From: Puffinus mauretanicus
Taxonomy: Eukaryota > Chordata > Aves > Procellariiformes > Procellariidae
Direction of reading: 5' to 3'
Length of the DNA stretch: 64,000 bases
Assembly (NCBI GenBank): GCA_023333565.1
Contig: JAJKFH010002485.1
Location: 1,596,501-1,660,500, forward strand
A model generated the notes under the pieces. That model was not told the DNA's origin and made no database searches. It saw nothing but the letters and a program-made list of their open reading frames with translations. Below are positions 10,253 to 22,100 of this stretch, in pieces (within the stretch, counting starts at the first letter, position 1; each line of letters opens with the position of its first letter). The position numbers and the translations under genes are program-made.

Positions 10253-12855
10253 AAAAATTGACTTTATTATTGGTCAAGGGCTGTCAATCAAATTAACTTA
10301 TTATGCACTTCAAACTCATTAGCAGTAGAATACTGTAGTTGTATATTTCAAATGACTGATGACTAAAGCTGTGTGAAATTGCTGCTGAATTTGTCAATTA
10401 CTGTGTGAAATGTTCACTGTAAAGATAGATCTTCACTCAAAAATCATAGCTTTAAAATAATCTATAACAGCCCAAGGTTACCTCTTGTGATTATGGTATG
10501 TCCCCGTCTTGCCCTTTCTCTTTCTTCTGATCCCCCTCCTCTGAAGTCCCGATGGGACTTCTTTGTGTGGCGAGAAGAAGGAACAAATTGATTTGCTGGG
10601 GACATTGTGGGACAGCAGAAATCAACTGCTTTTATATTTGGGGTGCTTGGAGGGCTAACTGGACCAGTGGATCGATCCTGGTGCATGTTTTACTGATAAA
10701 TGACCTCATGTAGTAGAAGTCAAAACTGTGAATGGCACTAAGACAGAAGAACCAGCTGCAGAAGAGCCTCTACCTTTGTTCTGCAACAGCCTTCTTGTCC
10801 TTCCTGGGTCAGGATGAGTGGAGCAGGATTCAAACTTTTTACTGAGCTAATGATTAATACAAATTCCAGCATTTACCATATTGCCCACTTAGCAATTAAT
10901 TAAATTCCCCTGGAGACAAATTAGAGAAACATTGTACATCTTGGCCACAGATGGTTTTGCGTGGCCAAAACAGTAACTGTCCCTGTAATTCGTCTATGAT
11001 ATAATGAAATTAAGTGATTTAAATAAATTCACAATGGACCAGATTCAGCTTTCAGTAATTACCAATCACTACAGGACTGATATAGCAGAAAATAGCCTAT
11101 GTGGCTGCTAGCCCAAGAAAGCTCGAAAGGACTCTTACTTTCGTCTAGCAGGGAAGAACTCTGGCAACTGAGGAAGCTATGTTCCCTCTAGTGGGTATAA
11201 CACTCTGGCAATAGGGGACAATAGGTTATCTCCTGAGGAAATGAAATTCACAGGTGATAACACAAAAAGGATGTAGAGGCATATTCTTGGGAAATTTTCT
11301 CAATAGATTCCATCCTTACTTATAGCCAGTTACTTCTTTCCTTATGTCAAGATTCATGACTTGGGAAACAATTTTAGAAGTCATTGCTCAAAGACATCTA
11401 TATCCAGACAGTAGCTAAAAGAAGAATGGTCCTACTCCTTAAAAATAATCTTCTAACTTGAAGAAGAGATGGAAGTTGAGTGTACCAGGAATGATTCAAC
11501 AAGTGACCCCTCCTCCCCTACACACCAGTCTGGTAGGCAAACAACTCTACTTTTCACATAAAACGTTAGCATGCTATACTATAAAATAGAATTAACTATA
11601 GTATAAAATACTATACTATAAAATATTATATTTTGCTCTCAAATATTTTAGGGTGAGAACTAGAAATTTTCAGGCAGCGATTTTGTACTCTTATTCTGAC
11701 TGTGAATGTTTTTGCCACAATACTGATCCTAAGGAAGCCAAAAGTATTAACAGATTCAAAAAGAAGGACACATTTATTCCAGATAAGCACACTGATGGAG
11801 TTGTATACATTGTGCATACACAGGTCTAACTCAGACAATCCACTGTTTTCCAGAGGGTGAGTTGTACCTTAGATAAAGGTTTTCTTAGATTTGCCTCATT
11901 TCTTTTCCTGAGTTAGTCCCCAACTGATTGTCAGAGAGAAGATGCTGCTAGGGTGGCCACTCTATCAGACCCAACATGGCAGTTCTTCTGACAGCAGGGT
12001 CATTGTTATGATCTTGTTAATAGTTACAATGATGAAATACTTTACTACTGTAACAATAATAGTAATAGTAATGTCAGCTTTAATATGAGATAGTTATTAC
12101 TTATTCTGTAATAATCATTCTAACATGAGTTTCTGTTTAGACTAGTTGTTTAAGAATATCCCTTCTTATTAAAAAAACAAAAAATAACATGGGGGGTTTT
12201 GTCTAGAATTCTTTCCAAGTAGATCTCAAATCAGCATCACATTTAATGTAGTGCTAAGGGTTTCTACTAGCCAAGGAAAAATATTGAAATGGAGAAATGG
12301 AAATTGTCATTGTCTGCTAAATTATACTGATATTTCCTCCATTTTAGTTGAGGTTATTTTAACTAATATGTTTTAGTATCAAAAATTAACCAGTGAATTC
12401 TCTGAGTTTTGTATTTCATTATACGGTTCATTTTTAACACAGGTTTGCGGAAAGGGACAGGAAGATTCAGAAAGCTTTGCAGCATGCCTTGGCTGAGTTT
12501 TAGATGGATACTGATGCCATGCCAATTTTTAAGTGACACACATGGTGACACCAAGCAAAATGTTGGCATGCACAACTCCATTTACCTCAGCTATAGCAAC
12601 ACTACTCTGCAGTGGAAAGAGAAATTGTACTGTTTCACAAAGCTCCCTATTAAACTCTGAGGTACAAGTACTTTTTATATATATTACAACTGTATAAACC
12701 AGTGATACGCCCAAAGACTTAGCTGGTTGAAAATGTAAGCACTCAGGCTAATTTATTTTGGGATTATGGGCTTGACTTAAGCACACATGTACAAACACAT
12801 GCACTCCTGTTTCTGTGAATCACAATGATATCCACTTCACCCACAGTAAACCAAA
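10253..12855. other. Noncoding stretch with AT-rich direct/inverted repeats near 11.6 kb
   Basis: Unique AT-rich sequence. At 11574-11630 'atactataaaat'-type words recur three times, and TATAGTAT (11597-11604) faces ATACTATA (11608-11615) across three A bases. A weak ancient-repeat-like phrase 'ggaccagattcagctttcagt' sits near 11036-11056. No coding evidence. Confidence 0.5.
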
Positions 12856-13210
12856 TTGGCCAGGGTTTTAAGGCAAGAAACGGAAAGAACTGAGCAAGTT
12901 GAAGCCAGCCCCAGCCCCGGGCAGGGTGAGGGCATGGGGGTGCTGGGTGCTCCTGCCCTGTTGCCCTCTTTTGCTCTGCCCTTGGTGATTGCACGCCAGC
13001 TGGATCGCCTCTGCACGAGCTGCGCTTGTTCCCAGGCAGGGCAATTCAGCGCGCAGGAGGATTCTTCCTTCAGAAGGCAAGGGATGCACAGCGGCCGTGC
13101 TAGCACGCTTGCCTGGTGTTGAACCGGTGTCAGGGACCATCCTGATATATCTGGATGTTGCATTTGGAAGGGAGTCAGTGGTCAGAACCCTTCATCCCTG
13201 ACGCGTCTGG
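12856..13210. other. Small GC- and CpG-rich patch
   Basis: About 350 bases contain roughly a dozen or more CpGs, including 'agcgcgcagg' near 13049, 'agcggccgtgc' near 13091 and 'gacgcgtc' near 13201, while flanking DNA has few. Five overlapping open frames on both strands result from the composition. It could be a small CpG island, an old LTR or SINE, or a GC-biased patch. No TATA box, exon or repeat family recognised. Confidence 0.45.
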
Positions 13211-16200
13211 TAGCTTAGGGCTTTTCCAGATATGCCCAAACAGGCTGCTCATGGGCTGCCTGCAGGCAGGCCTTAGGCAACCTGACAGGCAATAGTGTGG
13301 ATGGGAGAGTACCTGCTAGTCAGCTGCTTGCATGCACTCCTGAGACTGCTTTTTAGCAGCAGTGTGGAAATACCTAATGTAGGCAATTATAACAGGAGTG
13401 AGTCTTCACCTTTCTGGAACAAAAAAAAGACTCGAACCAAATCTCAGATCTGAAGACTGACCTCTCGTTTCAGACTCTGGTAGGATGCCTTCCTATCTGC
13501 GAAGGATAATCACAACTCGCCAGAGAAGAAAGGTCTGACTGTGACGTTTAACGCTCTACAGGGTCTGGTAGCTTCTAAAACAGGAAGAAAAAGAAAACAA
13601 GAAATAATTTTCTTATTTGAAATTAAAACCTCTAACCCGGACCAGATAAGCCTGAACTAACTTTTTAGACTGAAGTATTTTGATGAGGTGACAGCAAGCC
13701 AGTTAAAAAAGACTCAAAAAACAACCCAACCCCCCAACATACATATATATCTCTATATATGCATATTTACCAATGTTTAAACTTTAGCGTGATTTTTGGT
13801 GTCGTTCTGTTTCATTTGCTCTAAATGCTTTAAAGCAGTAAATCAAATGTGTTTCACCTCACTGAGAGAGTTATTAACAAGATAAAGAGTAAGAACATTA
13901 AAAAATGTAAATCTAGGAAAAACGCAGACATTATTTGTTACCTGCACAAGAACTACAAGAGCCTACAAACAAGTACAAATGACAGCTTTTTGAATATGAA
14001 ACATAATAAGTAATAATTGGTATCTTATAACATGATAGCCAAAGGCAGTGACATTTGAACAGCATGTCTTCTCTAAGCTTAGATAGCTTGGTAGTGCGTA
14101 TCTGCAAGTGCTTAGCCATGTTAACATAAAGCCTCATTAGACAGGATTAGGCAAGAAATAGTGACAAACAGGGTGGACACTAACCCTCTGAGGAACCAAT
14201 TCAGGCACTACACACTAATTATCCTTTTAAATTACTTTAAGATTCAGGGAATGAATATCAGTGTATGTGCATATGACTACATGGGGAATTGTGTTTTACA
14301 TACTACAACCTGTTTGTATTTTGCAACAGTTTTAAAATTATTTCTCCTCCATAATCTATTGTCACAGTTTAAAAGTGTTTGTTCTGCAGGTTCCCTGGGC
14401 AATGATCAAGTCTGATGAAAAATTAGATATTATTTAGATGTTTTTCCTTATTCAGGAGAAAACGTCCAGGAACTAATCATGTAGCAATATCTCTCATAAG
14501 CGGCTATTAGCAATCCATTTTGGAAATACAGTTTAGGAACAGTAATGGACCCAAGTTCAAATAATGTGAAATACAGTAGCTTTCACTATAGGCTTCATGG
14601 CAGAATTACCAGAAATCTAAGTAAGGATGATCTAAAGAAAAGTCAGAAACAAATACTGACTCAGGGAATTGTGTTCTGACTTTTGCTTGTTGATTCCTTA
14701 CTTGCTCTTCAGGTCCTCTGCTCTAGGTTAATTTGCCTCTAACCTTTTTCTGCCAAATAGAGTAGGTTCCTAAAGTACTCCCTCTACATTTTCCAAAGTA
14801 TATTGCCATCATGAAGGTAATCTGTCAGAATAAGCCACAATCATATTCTGGGTCTGTAGTGTTGATTAGTTGGTATTTCTCTTGAAACCAAATAAATAAA
14901 AAAGTTATGTTAAATGTCTCTTATACAAAATGTCTTAAAAGAATGGTACTAAAAAATATATCTATATATATAAACACATTAAAAAAAAAGACGGATGCCT
15001 TTAGGTAGGTTCTTCCCCTATTTACTTGACAAAATCTAATTTTTACATATATTGGCTTTTTATCTTTCCCTTTTACTATCAGAATTTTTCTAAAAATAAT
15101 CTAATTGCATCGTTATTTTGAGTGAATGTCATATCCTCACTAGCGTTAACAAAACATAGATTTTAAATGTAAACTTTGGCAGAAAAAGTAAATAGGAGCT
15201 TTACTTTGGAACACTTTTTTTCAGAAGTGAAACAATACGTTTTATTAGGATCTTATCTGATCTCTTTGAAATGTACAAAATAGTGCACCAGAAAAGCTTT
15301 TACATCTAAAATTAAAGTTAAGGAATTAGTGGTAATATTACTAAAAGATGCAATCACTTTTTTATCGTATACCAACGGAAACACTTCAAAGTGCTTACAG
15401 ATACATAAAGGAAAATTCCATCTTAATTTTCTGTTACTGATTTTCATGAGTCAAATTTTCAAAGAAAGCTTATTTTGGTTAATAAATACAAGTTGCAACA
15501 TTTTTTCATGCTATTTTGACTAATTTTATAAACATAATTTCAGTGTGGATCTGCGTTTTCTGACAGACGAAGAATTACTCAGAATTGCATTCATTTCTGA
15601 CTACGCTAACACAGAATGAAATCCTGATCTGCTCACTTCTGACAGATCTATCATCTTTTACAAAAGTTATGCTGTAAACTGAAAGAAAAAGAATGAAGAG
15701 AAGGTTCCTTCCTTTAAAACCTACTATTTCAATCAGCAAATAAATTGTAAAAATCTGTCCTTCCTACTCTTTCTATATTAAGTAATGAATTTGTTTGACT
15801 TCATGGGTCATCTGTGCAGATGTAAGATAGCAGCAACATGTACAGAGAACCCAGAGGTACAGGGAAACTGAGAACCGCTTTTACTTCATTCCAGTAGCTA
15901 GGAGGTAAGAAGGCATTTATTAGCACTGATTGTAGTAGGCATGGCCCTTAGTGTAGCATCTGGAATATTATGCATGAGGCCGTATCTATGGGAGAGAGGA
16001 GAGGGATTAAAACATGGATGGAAAGGTGGTTGGAAATGAAAGGATAGAAGAAAAATGCAAGAATGCCCTTTGGTAGAATCCATTATCCTAAGCCCCAGTC
16101 TTGGGAACATGAGAACACCCTTGGCATAAACATTTGTGTTGAGGTCAAGTGGGATTAGAAGAATATATATTTGGATGCCTGGGGCTATGTCACAAAAAGA

Positions 16201-16284
16201 AAATATTAATTAAAAAAACAAGCTAGAGGTTTTACTTGCCCTCAAACTACTTTCTCTTTTAATACATTCTTTTGCTTTTTACAG
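13211..16284. other. Noncoding stretch, nothing recognised
   Basis: Three kilobases of AT-rich unique sequence. Short AT-dinucleotide patches occur near 13740-13765 and 14955-14973. Open frames are at most 84 codons with no recognised domain. Confidence 0.55.
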
Positions 16285-16286
16285 TC

Positions 16287-16342
16287 AGTGGACTTGATTT
16301 TGATCTCACTTGTATTGGTTTTAATCAAAATAACTCAGTATA
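16287..16342. repeat. Ancient amniote interspersed repeat scrap
   Basis: The text 'gatctcacttgtattggttttaatca...aataactc' matches the order of a phrase I know from turtle, crocodile and bird genomes ('gatctcacttacactggtgtaaatcaggagtaactcc'). Diverged and short. I cannot name the family; orientation is uncertain. Confidence 0.45.
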
Positions 16343-17999
16343 AGCCAGGGCATTGCTCTGATACCAAATCAACCTAAACAAGGGGACAGTCTTATTTGCA
16401 GTCTTATATTGCTTCAGTGCAGCTGGTTAAAACAAGGCTGCACTTGCAGTTAGTGAAAGTTAGGATGTAACACCACTAATCTGTGGTGAGAAAAAGGAGC
16501 TGCTGATAGGGCTAGGTTTCATAAAGTGGTTTGGAATCAGGGCTGAAGCCACTGATTCCCTGGGAGCGCTTTTAGCATCTAGGTCAGCTCAAGGCCTTAC
16601 GCTAGCCTTCAGGCCGGGTTGATCATAGCAGGTGGGCATGTGCTAAACGTTAAGAATTGACTTTCTGGAGGATTTCTTCCCAGTTTAAAGCTAAGTATAT
16701 ACAAACATTTTGGTGAACCAAACCTGCGATGTTCAGTTAGAAACTCTGCTGAAGACAATGGCAACCTTTGACTTCATTGCATTCTGTTTGAATTAGGAAA
16801 AGATGTTGTTGATCTGACCTGACCTTTTCCTAATCTACATACAATAAGTATTACACATTTTCTTTCAGTTTGGTTGGTCAAGACCAGTTAACCAGCTGGC
16901 CTCAGCTCTGTTGCCACAGGACTCATTCTTATTTTCAATTTCCCAACCTCCAGTTCCAAGATGTGCTCCTGCGTGTTTGTGCTGGCTGCTTAGGAAAGGC
17001 TTTAAAGCTCTGTGACAGCTAAACCAACAGATCCTCAGGACCTATAGGCTCTGGAGTGAACAGAAACAAATTAAGCCGCTGTGGGAGTTGAACTGGGATA
17101 GGTCAAGAAACCAACATGTTGCTTTGCTGAAGAGGGACGAGAAAAGATGAGAACAAGAATGCCTTGATCAGAGACTTGCATGTGTGCTTTCGAGGGACAG
17201 GTTTTGTTATGTGAACTCACATTCTTCAGGAACTAGGTTGAGACCTTTAACTATGTTTAGACTGTGACCTGAACCATATTTGTAACAAGATCTTGCAACT
17301 CTGGAGAGTGACTGCACTAAATTGTTGTCATTTGACTCTTACTGAGTTACTCTCTCACCCGGCCATTATATGAAATGTCTCAAGCACACACATGATGCCC
17401 TAATCCCTTTATGAATTAAATGTGCTTGTTTGTCTATGAAAGCTGGAAAAAGTATTTTTCTATACAGACTTTAAAAATATTTTCTTCTTTTTTACAGCAT
17501 AATGTCAAAACATAAGGACTGTTCTATTATTGTACTACTAAATATAATTTTGGCCCACACCCTTCAAAAATATGCTTCTATTATTTTGTACCCCATTACA
17601 GCAACTGTGTCCAATCTTTCCACCTGCTTATGTTAGTATAAAAATTCTATTTCACTGAATTTGCCTTGTATTTCAGATTGATTATTGGAAATAATAGAAA
17701 ATAATATTCTTTTGCCATTTCATAGATTGTGCTTACTTATTTTAATGGTAAAGTGTGATGATGTGTCTTTAGCTGATGAAGGGGTTGTCTCAGGAGGGAC
17801 AAAGAAAGAAAAGAAAAGATTTCAGTGCATTCTTACACTACTTCCATTCTTCAGGTTTAAATTAAATTCAACTTGAGTATCATTAGTTGAAAAAAGCTCA
17901 TATCTTTAAGCTAGATAAAGTAAGTATACTGCATTAAATAGATTAGTTGAATGTTATTTATAAAACCAGTTGCTCAATAAACACTTTATTTTCCTAACA
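16343..17999. other. Noncoding stretch, nothing recognised
   Basis: Unique sequence with no simple repeats of note, no frame above 63 codons and no recognised repeat family. Confidence 0.5.
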
Positions 18000-18250
18000 G
18001 AACTGATATTCAACTTGGTGATTTGTATAAACAAAATGTATGTTCTTAATGTATATGTTTGACTACAATAGTAAACATAAGCAACCTTTTGCCTATCATA
18101 TAATGCCCCTAAAGGCATTATGGGTTAACAGTGATTTAATCCCCTTATGCATGCATAATATGACAAGCTTTGCATAAATGATAATAAATAATTGGTATGT
18201 ATAAATAATTCATCATTTATTTTTGCAGTAGAAATAGAATTCTTAGACAT
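18000..18250. promoter_or_regulatory. Candidate conserved regulatory element rich in homeodomain/POU-like words
   Basis: Within 250 bases there is an 8-bp hairpin ATAATGCC/GGCATTAT (18100-18121), a perfect 14-bp palindrome TTATGCATGCATAA (18145-18158), a pair of inverted 9-mers ATAAATGAT/ATCATTTAT (18174-18182 and 18212-18220) and a direct repeat of ATAAATAATT (18184-18193, 18201-18210). TAATTGG and TGCATAAAT words resemble homeodomain and POU sites. Such density is typical of conserved noncoding elements in vertebrate gene deserts. The motifs are seen; the function is inferred. Confidence 0.3.
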
Positions 18251-18869
18251 ATTTTAAACAAAGGGAATAGCAAACATGATCTCAATCAGAAAAGGGGTTA
18301 AATCACATTACACAAAACAATGTTTCAAATAATCAAGACTCATGCATGCAACATATATTTTTATTTCTTTCATGCTAGCATATTATATTGCCAACTTGTT
18401 CTCAAGTATGGAACAATACATATTTAACAGCATCATAAAATAATGGAAGAAATAAATGCTATATTGGACATTTAATCCAAAACAAGAGGGAATGATATGT
18501 CAGAAAAAATAAATGCATGTACTGTGTTCTCTAGAAAACTGGACATTATTGGTGAATTTCAATTTTTTTCTGGAGTCACTTCTGGTGTTTTGGGGAGATT
18601 CCTCTAATGCTTCCAGCGCAGCTAATAGCTGGTAAAATTTTAAAATGTTAAATTTTTTAGTGATTGCTTATTTAAGAATGGTTCTGTGATTGCACAATAA
18701 ATAAATAATTGGATGACTTTTTTTGGATGAAGTAATATCCTAAAAAAGGAAATAAAAACATACAATGTTACTCTAAATAGGTGATAGTTTTAATAGTTAA
18801 GAATAATTAAAATTTCAAGATTCAATGTGTATAGCAGTGAATTAACTCTAAGAATGTAATGCCATCCTT
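18251..18869. other. Noncoding stretch, nothing recognised
   Basis: AT-rich unique sequence; no frame over 60 codons and no recognised repeat. Confidence 0.5.
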
Positions 18870-18935
18870 ATTCAGCAAGGCAGTCAAATACACACTTAAG
18901 TTTAAGCACATGCATCAATCTCATTGACTTTACGT
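18870..18935 (+). repeat. Ancient amniote repeat scrap (CATTGACTT-type element)
   Basis: The words 'attcagcaaggca', 'cacttaagtttaagcacatgc' and 'tctcattgactt' follow the order of a palindromic MITE-like repeat common in turtles and crocodiles ('cttaagcacatgcttaactttaagcacatgagtagtcccattgacttcaatggg'). Diverged; the family name is not recalled. Supports old amniote DNA. Confidence 0.5.
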
Positions 18936-19120
18936 TATTCTCTCCAGAGTATATTTCTTTTCATTATGAAGACACTGATTCTTAACTACTATCAAACTGC
19001 CTACTCAACTTGCTTCAATAAGTCCCTCTGAAGCTTCTCAAAGTCTTCTCTAATTTTGACCAATATAAAGAATGCTGGCATTTGCAAATGTTGGCATGTC
19101 ATTTCTTAACCCTTTCTACT

Positions 19121-19170
19121 GACAATTGTGTTTATATCACCCCCTATCAAGTAGGGGTGATCACAATGTC
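19121..19170. repeat. Long imperfect hairpin
   Basis: Left arm 19121-19146, right arm 19152-19170, loop TCAAG (19147-19151). The stem pairs GAC/GTC, ATTGTG/CACAAT and ATCACCCC-TA/TAGGGGTGAT: about 19 base pairs, with bulges only in the left arm (one A, five bases TTTAT, one C). Seen directly. Candidates are a MITE relic or a structured RNA. A microRNA is less likely because the hairpin is only 50 bases. Confidence 0.65.
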
Positions 19171-22100
19171 TAAGAAGATTAAAAATGCTGTGACAAAGGA
19201 AAACCCTACAATTATTGCATATTGTTTTTCCCAATAATATTAAATATTGCTGGTAGTATTAAAGAACTGTGAGATACCTAGCTATTAATGTTTTACTCTG
19301 CAAAAAAAACCCCTTTATACCTAGATTCTGACTGTTAGCTATTTTCCAACCAAAAGCAGAACCTGAATGCTCACCTCATGCTGCTTAAAAATCATATACA
19401 AGCAATTTTAACTATTTTGAAAGTACAAGTTAATATGTTTCTATTATTTGCTTGTAAAGCAGAGATTTGTGACGTGCACAAATTTGTCTTTGCTTCTATC
19501 ATGTCATGGCCACTCAGTTGTTTCGTTATACATTATTCATTACTTTTCATTAGTTTCAACCAATTTCCTGATATTTATTCATAAATCCCAGAAGTTTCGC
19601 TATTTCCCATTTAAAATTAGATAAGAAATCTTGATACTATCTGATAAAGTAGCGAATTTAAATAAAATATTGCTTTTTTTGGTTTTTGTTTTGCTAGCAG
19701 CTCAACTAGAATGTAAATGTTTTGGTTTATTATTTTGCTTGAACCTCTTTCCTGACACCTCAGCATCTGACTATGCCCTAAAAGCTCCTTGCCTAAATCC
19801 AACATATCGAGTCTCAGGATTCCTTCTCAGCTGCCATCTGACCTCAGAGTCATCCAAAATCCATAGGTTTGTTTTTTCTTATGAGTTCAGCTGCCTTCAC
19901 ATTGAGATGCCTGTCCTTGGGCCCTGCAAGAACTGCCTCTTCTCTGTGGAATCCCAAGCAGTTTAGGCACTCAGGTAATACTGGAGAGCTTTCAGGCTCG
20001 TATTTCCTCCACTTACCAGCACCACCCAGAGTGGTAGACATTTTCCTGGGACAAGTAATGATTTGGCCTACAGCAAAGAGGCACAAATGCAGCAAGAGCA
20101 GTCAGTGCCTGTTACCCAACAGCTCAGTGACCAGAGCATCCGCACAGGATGTAGGACACCTGCATTTCATTTCTTCTTTCTCTTGTGAATCCTCTACACC
20201 AAAGCCTATGATTTATGTGCAGAAGCCATGGTTTTGATTCTTTGTGCTGCAGCTATTCTGTGTGGTGTGGGACAACAGATTATTTAGGGTATCAGCAACA
20301 GTAAAATTGGAAAGGGACACAACTCTGAGGCAAAATAATTTTAGACTTGGCTTCCAGTCTCTAATTCAGTGCACGTTTCACTGTTTATACAAAGTAGTCA
20401 TCGAATCAGGGTGTGTGAGCTCCCCATATAGTCATGTTTTGCAGCCTGTCTGTGCCTGTGCATTCACCTGAGCATTGAAAAATGCAAGCTCATATCCCTT
20501 CGGGCGTAGGAAAGAACTGGGACCATGTCCCGTACCTCCTGTACTGCAGGAGGAGTGTGAATGAGAAGTCTTTTTTTTCTGAGATTTTGCAGAGATCAGC
20601 TAAGACAGGGTACCACCTGGCCAAACCAGGGCCAGTGCCAGTGCAAGAAATGTTCTAGGAATGGTCAGTCAGGGACTGTAGGAGGTAAGACCAAAGTAAT
20701 GCATATTTAGACGGGTGCAGATTCACAACATTTTGAATCTTAAAAAATATGCCTCCTCCTCCTTCCATCTTACAGGCCTTTGCTTCTGGTGAGCTGCAGG
20801 TTCAGCTCCCTAACACGGTAGAAAATATATTTTTTTCTTTCCTCAGGGGGTTAGTTTTCTGCCAGGCAGTTTTCTGCAGGCTCACTAGCAGCACAAACAT
20901 TGTAGTGCAAAGGATGGGGCAGGAGTGAGTGTGCCGGCGAGAGAGGAGAAAAAATGGCAACAGAGAGTTGCTAGGTCAACCCAGTGAGCAATCCTCAGCT
21001 GCACTCTGGGGTCAAGGCACAGTCTGCTCTCCATGTCTCCCGTTGACAAGTGGAAGGAGCTCCTTGCCAGCAGGCTGACTTTTGGGATTCCCATGGCAGG
21101 CATTTCCACTTAGATGAGGACTGTCCATTCTGGTGAGCAGCAAGGTAGCTCGGTTAGGAACTTTACAACACCGATAATGTTATAAAGTTCAGAACGTTGT
21201 TGGATCTGCCCTGTAACGTGAGAAACTGTTTTAATAAGGCGGTATGATGACTCCACATATAAGGAAATCATTTTTTTTCCTGTAATTTCTATAATGCTCT
21301 GAATTTTTGCCTTTGTTCCATAGAAGTCCAATTATTAAGCATATTGAAAAAGAGAGTGCTGCTTCCATTAAAAAAAAGGAACAGTTGAAGAATATCAAAA
21401 AGGTTCCTTGGAAGATTTTTTCTCTGATGTACCTCAACTTTGCTAGAGCAATGTCTTGCTTTTTAAAAAAGAAAATATTTTTTAACTTGCAATCTGTGTA
21501 ATATTATTTAATGCAGAATTGATAAGTTATCTACCTAGGCCTCATTCTATTAATTGCTTCTATATGTTATAACTTTCAATATAATTGATAGTAGCTACAA
21601 ATATCTTTGCTTTCCCTGGATACCTTTGCTCTAAGAAGAACAAAATAGGTAAAGAACTTTTTAAATAAGGTCATTAAAATTATACGTAAACAAAAAAACA
21701 TGAGTAAACATCTAATTTAAGTTGAAAGTTCTTTTAAATTGATTATTTCTTAAGTGTTTTTCCTTTCAGGCATGCTAAACAACAAATACCAAAGCCTTAC
21801 AACAAGAAGTCAGAGAACACATGTAGGTTAGCGTTTGGCCTCCACATTGGCTTTTCACCTCAAGTATTATTTCTGTCTAAGCCATTTAAAAGAACCAGTG
21901 CAATCATGGATGCCACTTACAACCTACACAGTGGAAATTAGAGCCTTTTAGGGAAAAGATATTTGACTGATAAAAACCTAGCTCCTTAAACTTTGGTGCG
22001 ACATAATATTTCTTTTGGCAAGGGGTCACTGGTGCTCAACATACATCATCACTAACTTATTAGATCTTGAGGCAATTAGCTGAAAACAAACAGAAGAGAC

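Noticed and set aside
12764..13201. Five overlapping frames of 70-108 codons
   Set aside because: High GC lowers stop frequency on all frames; no homology or codon signal favours one.
19869..20237. 122-codon plus-strand frame
   Set aside because: Overlaps open frames on both strands and has no domain; the length is within chance for 64 kb.
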